A DNA stretch of 64,000 bases from Rhodocyclaceae bacterium (GTDB lineage: Bacteria; Pseudomonadota; Gammaproteobacteria; Burkholderiales; Rhodocyclaceae): NCBI GenBank assembly GCA_030824115.1, contig JAVBYI010000014.1, forward strand, positions 1 through 64,000, in the 5' to 3' direction. Shown in pieces: positions 55,551 to 64,000 of this stretch. The notes beneath the pieces are model-generated. The model was not told the origin of the DNA and searched no databases. It saw only the letters and a list, made by a program, of their open reading frames with translations. Both the position numbers and the translations under genes were made by a program. How positions within the stretch are numbered: the stretch's first letter is position 1; each line of letters begins with the position of its first letter.

Positions 55551-56308
55551 ACGAACCGCAAGATAAATCACGTCGCGCCCTCATGGGTAAGGCGGTCACT
55601 GCCGCTGCTGTCGCCGGCGCCGGCATGGGCGTCGCTGCCATTGCCCCAGGCTTGCACCTGATCGAGGTTGCTGGTGCCGCTCCCCGCACGGCTGGCGAAG
55701 CAGCCAGCAACACCGTACGCTGGGGCATGCTGATCGACAGCACCAAGTGCGCCAAGGATTGCAATGCCTGCGTCACCGCCTGCAACACCGAGAACGGCCT
55801 TGTCGAACCGATCAAGGATGCACGTCAGGGTTCTCAGTGGATTCGCAAGATCGATCTCAAGGACCCGAAGAACGGCCGCGAGCATTCGCTGCCGATGATG
55901 TGCCAGCACTGCGCCAACCCGCCCTGTGTCGATGTCTGCCCCACCGGTGCCTCGATGAAACGTGCCGACGGCATCGTGCTGGTCGACCGTCACATCTGCA
56001 TCGGCTGCCGCTACTGCATGATGGCCTGCCCGTACAAGGCACGCTCCTTCGTCCATCAGCCGCTGACCACCCAGAATCCGGAAGTGCCGCGCGGCATCGG
56101 TTGCGTCGAATCCTGCACCTTCTGCGTGCAGCGCGTCGACAAGGGCCTCAAGCCTGCCTGCGTCGAAGCCTGTCCTGAAGGCGCGATGACCTTCGGCGAC
56201 CTCAACGATCCGAACAGCGCCATCGCCCAACGCATTGCCCGTGAAGCCACCACCCAGGTTCGAGCCGATCTCAAGCTCAACCTCGGCGTCCGATACCAGG
56301 GAATTTGA
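55547..56308 (+). CDS. dsrO: DsrO, periplasmic iron-sulfur subunit
   Basis: The 253 residues have an N-terminal twin-Arg segment (SRRALMGKAVTAAAVAGAG), suggesting Tat export, and ferredoxin-like cysteine sets: CAKDCNACVTAC, CQHCANPPCVDVC, CIGCRYCMMACP and CTFCVQR...CVEACP. It belongs to the NrfC/DmsB group and passes electrons between DsrJ and DsrP. The ATG overlaps the dsrJ stop by four bases. The frame is open from 55394, but that part overlaps dsrJ. Confidence 0.95.
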   Translation: MNEPQDKSRRALMGKAVTAAAVAGAGMGVAAIAPGLHLIEVAGAAPRTAGEAASNTVRWGMLIDSTKCAKDCNACVTACNTENGLVEPIKDARQGSQWIRKIDLKDPKNGREHSLPMMCQHCANPPCVDVCPTGASMKRADGIVLVDRHICIGCRYCMMACPYKARSFVHQPLTTQNPEVPRGIGCVESCTFCVQRVDKGLKPACVEACPEGAMTFGDLNDPNSAIAQRIAREATTQVRADLKLNLGVRYQGI

Positions 56309-56313
56309 TCGCC

Positions 56314-57519
56314 ATGCGCCTCGACCTCAACAGCCGTCTGGAAGAACACCTCTTCTACATCCTCGCCGGCATCGGTGGCCTCGTCACCGCCGTCGGCATG
56401 GCTGCCGCGCTCTTCATGGAGCACAGCGGTCACGTCGTCACCGGCATGAACAACCAGATCGTCTGGGGCATGCCGCATGTCTTCGCGATCTTCCTGATCG
56501 TTGCCGCTTCCGGCGTGCTCAACGTCGCCTCGATCGGTTCGGTGTTCGGCAAGACGGTTTACAAGACCCGCGCACCGCTTTCCGGCCTGCTGGCAATTGC
56601 CATGCTGGCTGCCGGTCTGGCCGTCATCATGCTCGACCTTGGCCGTGCCGATCGCCTGATCGTCGCCATGACGCACTTCAACCCCACCTCGGTGTTCGGC
56701 TGGAACGTCATCCTCTATCCCGGCTTCTTCGGTATCGTCGGCATCTACTTGTGGACGCTGATGGACCGCAGGATGAACCCCTACTACAAGCCGGCTGGCT
56801 TCGCCGCCTTCATCTGGCGCCTGCTGCTGACCACCGGTACCGGCTCGATCTTCGGTTTTCTCGTTGCCCGTCAGGCCTACCAGTCAGCCATGATCGCCCC
56901 GATGTTCATCATCATGTCATTCGCTTGGGGTCTCGCCGTCTTCATGATCGTTCAAAAGGCCATGTTCGCCTGGAACGGCATGCAGTTGCATCCGCAGATT
57001 CGCTCGCGCATGAAGAACCTGCTCGCGACTTTCATTGCCGCCGTGTTCTATTTTGTGATGGTCTATCACCTGACCAACATTTACTTCGCCAAGCAAACTG
57101 CCTTTGAACAATTCATCCTGCTGTCCGGCGGCATTTTCCCAACCCTGTTCTGGGGCGGTTATGTCTTCCTCGGCACCTTGGTTCCCCTGCTGATCCTGTT
57201 CGTGCCCGACCTGTCCAAGATACGCGGCTCCGTCTTCGCCGCCGCATCGCTGGTCCTCGTCGGCGCCTTCAGCCTGCTCTACGTCTTCATCATCGGTGGC
57301 CAGGTGTATCCGCTCGAAATCTTCCCGGGCATGGACGTCAAGAGCAGCTTCTTTGACGGGCAGATCGACACCTACACCCCCAGCCTGCCGGAAATCCTCC
57401 TTGGACTGGGCGGCTTCGGCATCGCCTTCACCGCCACGGTCATCGGCGTGCGCGTGCTGAAATTCCTGCCGCAGGACGACATCCACAAGCTCGAATCTGC
57501 CGGGCATATGCTCGACTAA
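56314..57519 (+). CDS. dsrP: DsrP, NrfD/PsrC-like membrane quinone subunit
   Basis: The 401-residue protein with about ten membrane helices matches the NrfD family: FYILAGIGGLVTAVGMAAAL, WNVILYPGFFGIVGIYLWTL and so on. It is the second membrane subunit of DsrMKJOP and probably exchanges electrons with quinone. ATG 56314 follows dsrO by five bases; a TTG at 56305 is rejected. Confidence 0.95.
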   Translation: MRLDLNSRLEEHLFYILAGIGGLVTAVGMAAALFMEHSGHVVTGMNNQIVWGMPHVFAIFLIVAASGVLNVASIGSVFGKTVYKTRAPLSGLLAIAMLAAGLAVIMLDLGRADRLIVAMTHFNPTSVFGWNVILYPGFFGIVGIYLWTLMDRRMNPYYKPAGFAAFIWRLLLTTGTGSIFGFLVARQAYQSAMIAPMFIIMSFAWGLAVFMIVQKAMFAWNGMQLHPQIRSRMKNLLATFIAAVFYFVMVYHLTNIYFAKQTAFEQFILLSGGIFPTLFWGGYVFLGTLVPLLILFVPDLSKIRGSVFAAASLVLVGAFSLLYVFIIGGQVYPLEIFPGMDVKSSFFDGQIDTYTPSLPEILLGLGGFGIAFTATVIGVRVLKFLPQDDIHKLESAGHMLD

Positions 57520-57535
57520 GCTTCTGCGGCGGAAC

Positions 57536-57562
57536 GCCCGACCCGATTCACTCGGGCCGGGC
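57536..57562 (+). terminator. GC-rich hairpin between dsrP and dsrN
   Basis: GCCCGACCCGA pairs with TCGGGCCGGGC (one G-T or mismatch) across TTCAC, ending 11 bases before the dsrN ATG. No T-tract follows. The DNA before it (CTAAGCTTCTG, CGGCGG) resembles that after dsrC. Confidence 0.6.
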
Positions 57563-57573
57563 ATGAGCAGCCC

Positions 57574-58998
57574 ATGCACCGTTTTCTAATTTCCGCCGCC
57601 CACAAATCCTCAGGCAAGACCACGCTGAGTATCGGCCTCGCTGCTGCGCTCAAGGCGCGCGGTCTTGCCGTGCAACCCTTCAAGAAGGGGCCGGACTACA
57701 TCGACCCCCTGTGGCTGTCGCGCGCCGCCGGCCGTGGCTGCCGCAACCTCGACTTCTTCCTCTCCTCGCACGAGGAAATTCGCCAGCAATTCGCTCAGGG
57801 GCATGATGCCGATGTCTGCCTCGTCGAAGGCAACAAGGGCCTCTACGACGGGCTGGCGCTGGATGGCGGCAACAGCAATGCCGCCCTCGCCCGCCTGCTC
57901 GATCTGCCGGTCATCCTCGTCCTCGACGCGCGCGGCATGACACGCGGCATCGCGCCGCTGATCCTCGGCTACCAGGCCTTCGAACGCGATATCCGCATCG
58001 CCGGCGTGATCCTCAACCGGCTCGGCGGCAAGCGCCACGAATCCAAATTGCGCGCGGTCATCGAGCATTACACGGAGGTACCGGTTCTCGGTGCGGTACA
58101 GGAGGATGCCCAGCTCGCGCTGGTCGAGCGCCACCTTGGCCTGATGCCCGCCAACGAGGCCGCTGGCGCCGAGCACCTGATTGCCAGCATTGCCGAGACT
58201 GTCGCCCGCCAGGTCGATCTCGATCGTCTGCTGGCCATCACCGCCACCACGGTCAGCCTGCCCGCGCCCGTTGCCGCCCCCGTCATCGATAGCCCGCGCA
58301 TCCGTGTCGCCGTCGCCCAGGATGCGGCCTTCGGCTTTTACTACACCGACGACCTCGACGCCCTGCGTGCCGCCGGCGCCGACCTGCTGCCCTTCGATGC
58401 CCTGAAAGACGCCCAACTGCCGGCCTGCGATGCCCTGCTGATCGGCGGCGGTTTTCCCGAATCCTTCCTTGACGCACTGGCCGCCAATACCGACCTGCGC
58501 AACGACATTCGCCAGAAAATCGAAGCCGGCCTGCCTACCTATGCTGAATGCGGCGGCCTGATGTATCTCGCGCAAAGCATCACTTGGCAAGGCAACACCC
58601 GCCCCATGGTCGGCGTCATCCCCGGTGAGATCGTCATGCACCCCAAGCCGGTCGGGCGCGGCTATGTGATTCTTGCGCCAACAGACAAACACTCTTGGCA
58701 ATGCCGTCCTGCCAGCGCCGACTTTTCAGCGCCGCTTCACGCCCACGAATTCCACTATTCCGAATTACGCGGTCTGCCTGCCGACACGCAATTTGCCTAT
58801 AAAGTTGAGCGAGGTCATGGTATTGACGGCAAGAACGACGGTATCGTTCTGCACAACATGCTTGCCTCCTACACCCATCTGCGCGGCGTCGCCCGGTCCA
58901 ACTGGCCCGCCCGTTTCATCGAGTTTGCCCGCCAATGCAAAGTGCAGTCGCGGCGGGACATTGATCATGTCGAGGAGAGCGCCCCATGTTTACCCTGA
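57574..58998 (+). CDS. dsrN: DsrN, CobB-like siroheme amidating enzyme
   Basis: The 474-residue homologue of cobyrinic acid a,c-diamide synthase is thought to amidate siroheme to siroamide for DsrAB. The ATP-binding SAAHKSSGKTTLSIGL and the glutaminase Cys in YAECGGLMYL are intact, as is the EFHYSEL block. A dispersed repeat adds residues 377-383 (CRPASADF...) in the loop before HAHEFHYSE. Its end overlaps dsrR by 13 bases. Confidence 0.94.
   Translation: MHRFLISAAHKSSGKTTLSIGLAAALKARGLAVQPFKKGPDYIDPLWLSRAAGRGCRNLDFFLSSHEEIRQQFAQGHDADVCLVEGNKGLYDGLALDGGNSNAALARLLDLPVILVLDARGMTRGIAPLILGYQAFERDIRIAGVILNRLGGKRHESKLRAVIEHYTEVPVLGAVQEDAQLALVERHLGLMPANEAAGAEHLIASIAETVARQVDLDRLLAITATTVSLPAPVAAPVIDSPRIRVAVAQDAAFGFYYTDDLDALRAAGADLLPFDALKDAQLPACDALLIGGGFPESFLDALAANTDLRNDIRQKIEAGLPTYAECGGLMYLAQSITWQGNTRPMVGVIPGEIVMHPKPVGRGYVILAPTDKHSWQCRPASADFSAPLHAHEFHYSELRGLPADTQFAYKVERGHGIDGKNDGIVLHNMLASYTHLRGVARSNWPARFIEFARQCKVQSRRDIDHVEESAPCLP
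58703..58722 (-). repeat. Dispersed GTCGGCGCTGGC element inside dsrN
   Basis: The reverse form GCCGTCCTGCCAGCGCCGAC, followed by TTTT, is read in frame as RPASADFS, the same peptide frame as in the helicase tail. Confidence 0.92.
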
Positions 58999-59357
58999 CC
59001 CCGGCTGCCGCCGAGCAAATCCGCCAAGCTGCCGACGGACAACCTGACATCCCAGATCAATCGCCCACCCTGCGCATTGCGGCCAAACTCGAAGAAGGCG
59101 AGATCGTCTATGGCATGGGCTTCGACGACGAGCGCGAAAACGACATCGTCCTCGAAACCGGGGGCGTCACCCTGCTGATCGCCCCGCGCAGCCAACCGCT
59201 GCTCGAAGGTGCCGTGCTCGACTTTGTTGAACTCAAGCCGGGTGAATTCCAGTTCATCTTCGTCAACCCTAACGAACCCGCCCACTGCGGTAGCCAATCC
59301 CCTGGTAATCAGGGCGGCTGCGGCTCCTGCGGTAACCGCAGCAGTTCCTGCAACTAA
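58986..59357 (+). CDS. dsrR: DsrR, IscA-like protein with Cys-rich tail
   Basis: The 123-residue A-type (IscA-like) fold ([39 protein letters not shown]) is as in DsrR, which lacks the canonical IscA cysteines in the core. The C-terminus carries C103 and a glycine-cysteine tail, [13 protein letters not shown]. In A. vinosum DsrR affects DsrAB at the translational level; the tail might bind metal. It overlaps dsrN by 13 bases. Confidence 0.9.
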   Translation: MFTLTPAAAEQIRQAADGQPDIPDQSPTLRIAAKLEEGEIVYGMGFDDERENDIVLETGGVTLLIAPRSQPLLEGAVLDFVELKPGEFQFIFVNPNEPAHCGSQSPGNQGGCGSCGNRSSSCN

Positions 59358-59373
59358 GCTTCTCGTCCTCGTC

Positions 59374-60165
59374 ATGACTCCCTCCCTGCTTCCCGACTAC
59401 CCCACGCGCGGCCCCGCCCAACCCGGCACGGTTTACCTCGTCGGTGCCGGCCCCGGCGATCCCGAACTGCTCACCGTGCGCGCCCTGCGCATCATTGCCC
59501 AAGCCGATGTGCTGGTCTACGATCACCTCGTTTCGCAGGCCATCCTCGACCTCGTCAATCCGGCGGCCGAGCGCATGTACGCCGGCAAGCAACGCGGCAA
59601 CCACAGCGTGCCGCAGGACGATCTCAACCTGCTGCTGGTCAAGCTGGCACGGGAAAACAAACGGATCGTGCGCCTCAAGGGCGGCGATCCCTACACCTTT
59701 GGCCGCGGTGGCGAGGAAGTCGAAACGCTCAAGGAAAATGGCGTGCCCTTCGAAGTCGTACCCGGCATCACCGCCGCCGCCGGTGTCGCCGCCTTTGCCG
59801 GCATTCCACTGACGCATCGCAATCATGCCCAGGCCTGCGTCTTCGTCACCGGCCACCTCAAGGACGGCAGCATGAATCTCGACTGGCCCGGCCTCGCCCG
59901 TCGCCGCCAGACCGTCATCATCTACATGGGCCTCAACGGCCTGTCCTATCTGTGCGAGCAACTGGTCGCGCATGGCCTGCCAGCCGACTGGCCGGCCGCC
60001 ATCGTGCAACAGGGTACGACCGCCAACCAGCGCACGGTCACCGGCACGCTGACGACCCTGCCGGAACTGGCCGTCAATGCCGGACTCAAGGCCCCGACGC
60101 TGATCATCGTCGGGGAGGTCGTCAAGCTCAAGGACAAGCTGACCTGGTTTTCAGAGACTGGATGA
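59374..60165 (+). CDS. cobA: Uroporphyrinogen-III C-methyltransferase (SUMT)
   Basis: The 263 residues match [41 protein letters not shown], and [22 protein letters not shown]. It uses two SAM to make precorrin-2, the entry to siroheme. Its location directly after dsrNR suggests cofactor supply for DsrAB. ATG 59374 is chosen; the frame from 59209 overlaps dsrR. It has no CysG N-domain. Confidence 0.95.
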   Translation: MTPSLLPDYPTRGPAQPGTVYLVGAGPGDPELLTVRALRIIAQADVLVYDHLVSQAILDLVNPAAERMYAGKQRGNHSVPQDDLNLLLVKLARENKRIVRLKGGDPYTFGRGGEEVETLKENGVPFEVVPGITAAAGVAAFAGIPLTHRNHAQACVFVTGHLKDGSMNLDWPGLARRRQTVIIYMGLNGLSYLCEQLVAHGLPADWPAAIVQQGTTANQRTVTGTLTTLPELAVNAGLKAPTLIIVGEVVKLKDKLTWFSETG

Positions 60166-60206
60166 ATTGACGTCCTCTTGCCATCGAGTCGTGGAATAAT
60201 CCACTC

Positions 60207-61544
60207 ATGGCCACTCCCGCAAGGCATAAGAATGGAGATTGCGAAGCGCAATTCGTCAATATCGACGAATTGCGCATCGGCATGTTCATCTTCGTCGATC
60301 TGGGCTGGATGCAGCATCCCTTCGCCCTCAACAGTTTCAAGATCACCTCGCCCGACCAGATCGCCACCCTGCGCGGCCTCGGCGTCAATCGCCTGCGCTG
60401 GTCGCCGGAAAAAAGCGACCCGGACCCGGCCACCCTGGTGGTGCCAGACCCAGCGCCACAAAAAGTCGGCGCTGGCGAGACGGCAGCGGCTGAACGTCAG
60501 GCCGTGCTCGACGCCGTCGCTGCCGAGGCCGAACAGCGCCGCCAGCAACGCGCCAAGCTCAACACCCAGCGCGAGAGCCTCGAAGTCTGCGAGAAGCAGT
60601 TCTCAGTCGCCGCACGCACCTATCGGCTGGTGCTGGACTGCGTGCGCAACCAGCCCGAGCGCGCCCGCAGCGAAGCCGAGCAAACCGTTGGCAACATGGT
60701 CGGCAAGCTGCTCCAGCAGGAAGAGACAGCCATCCGCCTGCTCTCGGAAAGCGCTGGCGAAAAGACGTCCATGCACGTCCTCAACGTCACCGTCATCTCC
60801 CTGCTGCTGGGACGCACCATGGGCCTCGATGCCACTGCCCTGACCCATCTGGGCACCGGCTCGCTGCTGCACGACGTCGGTAAACTCGAACTGCCCGAGC
60901 GCCTGCGCTGGCGCAGCAGCCAGTTCAACAATGCCGAACGCAATATTTTTCAGGAACACGTCCCCAAAGGCATCGCCCTCGGCCAGACCATGAAGCTGCC
61001 GGTCGAGGCCATGTCGATCATTGCCCAGCATCACGAAACCGCCGACGGACGCGGCTATCCGCGCCAACTGAAAGGCGACCAGATTCACCCGCTGGCACGC
61101 ATCGTGGCGCTGGTCGACCAGTACGATGCCCTGTGCAATCCCGCCAACCCGGCCGAAGCCGTCACCCCGCACGAAGCGCTGTCGCTGATTTTCGCGCAGA
61201 TGAAAAAACAGTTCGACCCCAACGTGCTGACGCACTTCATCCGCATGATGGGCGTCTACCCGCCCGGTTCAATCGTCGAACTGTCCGATGGCCGCCTCGG
61301 GCTGGTCGTCTCGGTCAACTCCAGCCGTCCGCTCAAGCCCAGCGTCTTCATTCATGATCCGCGCGTCGCGCGCGACGAAGCCCTGGTCGAAGATCTCGAA
61401 CGCCTGCCCGAAGTGTGCATCCGCCGCAGCATCAAACCCATCCAGCTGCCCAAGGCAGCCTTCGACTATCTCTCGCCACGCCAACGCATGTGCTACTTCT
61501 TCGAGCGCGCCCGCAGTGCCAACGACGGAGAGGATCTGTCATGA
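60207..61544 (+). CDS. DUF3391-HD-GYP cyclic di-GMP phosphodiesterase
   Basis: The 445 residues have an N-terminal DUF3391-like part (FVNIDELRIGMFIFVDLGWM), a coiled linker and an HD-GYP domain with LLHDVGKLELPE and HHETADGRGYPRQLKGDQI (HHExxDGxGYP), so it should hydrolyse c-di-GMP. A dispersed repeat codes residues 87-93 (VGAGETA) between DUF3391 and the linker. Its stop overlaps the ATG of the PAS-GGDEF-EAL gene. Confidence 0.93.
   Translation: MATPARHKNGDCEAQFVNIDELRIGMFIFVDLGWMQHPFALNSFKITSPDQIATLRGLGVNRLRWSPEKSDPDPATLVVPDPAPQKVGAGETAAAERQAVLDAVAAEAEQRRQQRAKLNTQRESLEVCEKQFSVAARTYRLVLDCVRNQPERARSEAEQTVGNMVGKLLQQEETAIRLLSESAGEKTSMHVLNVTVISLLLGRTMGLDATALTHLGTGSLLHDVGKLELPERLRWRSSQFNNAERNIFQEHVPKGIALGQTMKLPVEAMSIIAQHHETADGRGYPRQLKGDQIHPLARIVALVDQYDALCNPANPAEAVTPHEALSLIFAQMKKQFDPNVLTHFIRMMGVYPPGSIVELSDGRLGLVVSVNSSRPLKPSVFIHDPRVARDEALVEDLERLPEVCIRRSIKPIQLPKAAFDYLSPRQRMCYFFERARSANDGEDLS
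60465..60484 (+). repeat. Dispersed GTCGGCGCTGGC element inside the HD-GYP gene
   Basis: GTCGGCGCTGGCGAGACGGC, preceded by AAAA, is read in frame as VGAGETA, as in the TPR, murJ and lpxK copies. Confidence 0.93.
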
Positions 61545-64000
61545 GCCAACCCGCCTGGCTACCCCTGATCGAAGGCATGATCGAAGCCGTATGGATCGTC
61601 GATGCGGTCGATCTGCGCATCCTCGCTGTCAATCGCAATGCAGCCAAAATGCTCGACACCACACCATCCGCCATGGTCGGCATGCCGGTCGTCGAGCTGG
61701 CCTCCACCCCGGAGGACGTCTACTTCTGGGAAGACGTGGCCGAGGGGTTATCCGACCACATCCTGTCTGAAACCTTGCTGCTGCGCCCCGATGGCAGCAC
61801 GATTCCCGTCGAGCGCCGCGTCAGCCGCGTCACACTCGGCGATGCCCATTCGGTTTACGTCGTCGGCATTCGCGACCAGACCGAAGAGCAGCGCGCCGAA
61901 GCCGAACTTGAGAAGATCGTGGCCGAATTGCGCGCCACGCTGGAATCGACAGCCGACGGCATCCTCGTCACCGACCTCAATGGTGCGATTCGCGGCTACA
62001 ACCAGCGCTTTGCCGAACTGTGGGATCTACCCCAGCATCTGATGACGCAACGCGACGACACTGGCATCTATGGCTGGCTGGCGCAGAACGTTGCCGACGC
62101 AGCGAACTATGCCGCCCGCCTTGCGGTCATCCTGCGTTCGCCGCTGCTCGAAACCAACGACATCCTGATGCTGCGCTCCGGCATGGTGCTGGAACGCGTC
62201 ACCCTGCCGCAATATGCACGTGGCCACCCGATTGGCCGCGTCTATTCCTTCCGTGACATCACGCAGCGCCTCGCCGACGAGTCACAACTGAAGCTCGCCG
62301 CCCAGGTCTTCGGAACCAGCCTCGATGCCATTTTCGTTACCGACCCCAGCCACACCATCGTCGCAGCCAACCCCGCCTGCGAACAACTGACCGGCCATGC
62401 ACCCGCCACCCTGCTGGGCCAGTCGATCGAGACCCTGTTCGGCGACACGCCCGAGCAACAAAAGCTCTCGCCCCTCCTGTTCGCCACCCTCACGACACAG
62501 AACTTTTGGGAAGGCGAACTCTGGCACCGCAATCATGCGGGTACCAACCTGCCTTGCCAGGCATCGCTCGTTCAGGTCAAGGACAGCGAAGGCCAACTCA
62601 CCCACATCATCGGCTTCTTCAAGGACCTTTCCGAGACCTTCAGTGCCAGAAAGCGCATCGAGGAACTGGCCTACACCGACACCCTCACCGGCCTGCCCAA
62701 CCGCCTGATGCTGACCGAACGTATCGAGTTCGCCATCAGCGTGGCGCGGCGCGAACATGACAGTGCCTTCGCCCTGCTGTTCCTCGACCTCGACCGCTTC
62801 AAGCACATCAACGATTCGCTCGGCCACCAGTTCGGTGATCGCGTGCTGGTTGACGTCGCCGAACGCATCAAGGACTGCCTGCGCCAGGTCGACACCGCTG
62901 CGCGTCTCGGCGGCGACGAATTCCTCGTCCTGCTGCACAAGACCGATGAACGCGGCGCCGAAATCACCGCGCGACGCATCCTCGACCGCCTCTCGCAACC
63001 CTTCGAGTTCGAGGATCTGTCCTTCACCGTCACCTGCAGCATCGGCGTCTCCCTGTTCCCAGGCGATGGCGACTCGATGGACGAACTCATCAAAAATGCC
63101 GACGCCGCCATGTACCACGTCAAGGAACGCGGCCGCGCCGGCTTCCGCTTCTACCAGCGGCAGATGAATGTCGGCCTGCTCACGCGCATGAAGCTCGACC
63201 ACGCGATGCGTCAGGCCCTTGCCAACACCACACCCGGCGAAGGCTTCCGCCTCAACTACCAGCCACAGGTGCATTTCCGCGATAACGTCATCTTCGGTGC
63301 CGAAGCGCTGATCCGCTGGCGCGATGCCGACATGGGCGAAATCGCCCCCACCCAGTTCATCCCCATCGCCGAGGAATCCGGCGTCATCATTGCCATCGGC
63401 AACTGGGTGCTGGAAGAAGCCGTGCGCCAATGTGCTGCCTGGATGGCCAAGGGCCTCAACATCGTCATGGCCGTCAACGTCTCGGCCCTGCAGTTCCAGC
63501 AGGCCGACTTCGTCGACCGGGTAGACGAAACCCTCACCCGCCACGGACTGCCCCCGGCCCTGCTCGAACTCGAACTCACCGAATCCATCCTCGTCCATGA
63601 GGCCGACGAAACCCTCAAGCGTCTCGAAGCCCTCGCCGCCCTCGGCGTGCGCCTCGCGGTGGACGACTTCGGCACCGGCTACTCCAGCCTCGCCTACCTC
63701 AAGCGCTTCCCGCTCCACAAACTCAAGATCGACCGCTCCTTCGTCAACGACCTGCCCGACGACGAAAGCGACGCCGCCATCGTCAACGCCATCATCCAAA
63801 TGGCCAACGCCCTGCACCTCACCGTACTGGCCGAAGGCGTCGAAGACGAACCGCAACGCCGCTTCCTCCTCGCCGCTGGCTGCAACGAATGTCAGGGCTT
63901 CATCTACGCCCCGGCCCTCGATGCCATCGCTTTCGAAGAAATGGCCATCACCCGTGGCATCGTGCAGCACGGCAGCAGCTTCAGCGCCGCCGCGCCGCTC
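61541..64000 (+). CDS. PAS-PAS-PAS-GGDEF-EAL protein (3' end outside window)
   Basis: The frame is open from ATG 61541 to the window edge, 820 codons without a stop, so the gene is truncated here only by the window. Three PAS-like segments (about 5-120, 125-245, 255-375) precede a GGDEF domain with an intact LGGDEFLVLL and an EAL domain with intact GAEALIRW, VDDFGTGYSSL and LAEGVED. There is no membrane helix, so it is a cytoplasmic sensor. It overlaps the HD-GYP stop by four bases (ATGA) and so is coupled to it. Confidence 0.92.
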   Translation, partial: MSQPAWLPLIEGMIEAVWIVDAVDLRILAVNRNAAKMLDTTPSAMVGMPVVELASTPEDVYFWEDVAEGLSDHILSETLLLRPDGSTIPVERRVSRVTLGDAHSVYVVGIRDQTEEQRAEAELEKIVAELRATLESTADGILVTDLNGAIRGYNQRFAELWDLPQHLMTQRDDTGIYGWLAQNVADAANYAARLAVILRSPLLETNDILMLRSGMVLERVTLPQYARGHPIGRVYSFRDITQRLADESQLKLAAQVFGTSLDAIFVTDPSHTIVAANPACEQLTGHAPATLLGQSIETLFGDTPEQQKLSPLLFATLTTQNFWEGELWHRNHAGTNLPCQASLVQVKDSEGQLTHIIGFFKDLSETFSARKRIEELAYTDTLTGLPNRLMLTERIEFAISVARREHDSAFALLFLDLDRFKHINDSLGHQFGDRVLVDVAERIKDCLRQVDTAARLGGDEFLVLLHKTDERGAEITARRILDRLSQPFEFEDLSFTVTCSIGVSLFPGDGDSMDELIKNADAAMYHVKERGRAGFRFYQRQMNVGLLTRMKLDHAMRQALANTTPGEGFRLNYQPQVHFRDNVIFGAEALIRWRDADMGEIAPTQFIPIAEESGVIIAIGNWVLEEAVRQCAAWMAKGLNIVMAVNVSALQFQQADFVDRVDETLTRHGLPPALLELELTESILVHEADETLKRLEALAALGVRLAVDDFGTGYSSLAYLKRFPLHKLKIDRSFVNDLPDDESDAAIVNAIIQMANALHLTVLAEGVEDEPQRRFLLAAGCNECQGFIYAPALDAIAFEEMAITRGIVQHGSSFSAAAPL

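Noticed and set aside
54093..55571. 492-codon minus-strand frame opposite dsrL and dsrJ
   Set aside because: DsrL and DsrJ are certain from cofactor motifs; the antisense frame has no family features. Similar frames opposite dsrA and dsrB were rejected for the same reason.
59374..61544. dsrS expected after dsrR
   Set aside because: In A. vinosum dsrS follows dsrR. Here the next genes are a uroporphyrinogen-III methyltransferase and an HD-GYP protein, so dsrS is not in this position.
62282..63970. 562-codon minus-strand frame opposite the GGDEF-EAL gene
   Set aside because: The plus-strand frame encodes intact PAS, GGDEF and EAL motifs. The minus frame is low-complexity (V, G, E, D) and is a shadow.

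Overview
This window reads as a chromosomal segment of a sulfur-oxidising betaproteobacterium, most likely in or near Rhodocyclales (Sulfuritalea-like). The evidence is high GC, a lipid A/KDO gene set, family proteins typical of Betaproteobacteria (DUF3579, DUF2788, a CobD/CbiB-like membrane protein, a NarX/NarL-like pair), and a complete reverse-type dissimilatory sulfite reductase (dsr) operon. No rRNA, tRNA, prophage, insertion sequence or CRISPR array was found. The last gene runs off the right edge.

Layout: 1-2.9 kb holds an AI-2E-type permease, a cyclic-nucleotide-binding protein and ispF/ispD. 2.9-7.3 kb holds an MgtC/DUF4010 protein, the AmmeMemoRadiSam trio and a DUF4405 membrane protein. 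7.3-13 kb holds cysS, a TPR protein translationally coupled to an L,D-transpeptidase, two cyclophilins and lpxH. 13-20.7 kb holds a DEAD-box helicase, a Cache-HAMP-PAS-GGDEF-EAL-CZB protein, a two-component pair and a NUDIX hydrolase. 20.7-26.5 kb holds a short protein resembling sulfur oxygenase reductase, a thiolase, CbiB-like, NUDIX, aspartic protease, amidotransferase, YajQ, PpnP and DUF2788 genes. 26.5-30 kb is argD-argF-argG. 30-33.6 kb holds parA-like, small conserved genes, rpsT and murJ. 33.7-40.9 kb is a pyrophosphate/lipid A block: hppA, PPi-dependent pfp, adk, kdsB, a Trm112-like gene, lpxK, exbD, exbB. 41-44.2 kb holds a J-domain protein, a metallo-hydrolase and an HDOD protein.

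44.3-46.6 kb is a leftward operon (small conserved gene, DsrC paralogue, unknown gene, TauD-like dioxygenase), divergent from the rightward dsr operon at 46.8-59.4 kb (dsrABEFHCMKLJOPNR). A uroporphyrinogen-III methyltransferase follows. Together DsrAB (siroheme sulfite reductase), DsrEFH/DsrC (sulfur relay), DsrMKJOP (membrane electron transfer), DsrL (NAD(P)H-linked) and DsrN/CobA (siroamide cofactor supply) form a complete cytoplasmic sulfur-oxidation route. The right end holds a c-di-GMP pair: an HD-GYP gene coupled to a PAS-GGDEF-EAL gene.

The most unusual signal is a dispersed 20-bp element, GTCGGCGCTGGCRRGACGGC (R = A or G), usually with an A/T-rich side next to GTCGG. I find 15 copies in either orientation. 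Some fill intergenic gaps, one contains a stop codon, and nine lie inside genes, where they are read in frame as VGAGxTA, PASADFS or AVPPAPTF. Other points worth a look are a DsrC paralogue that keeps only the inner of the two redox cysteines, a half-length SOR-like protein, and structured RNA at the dsrC/dsrM and dsrP/dsrN boundaries.
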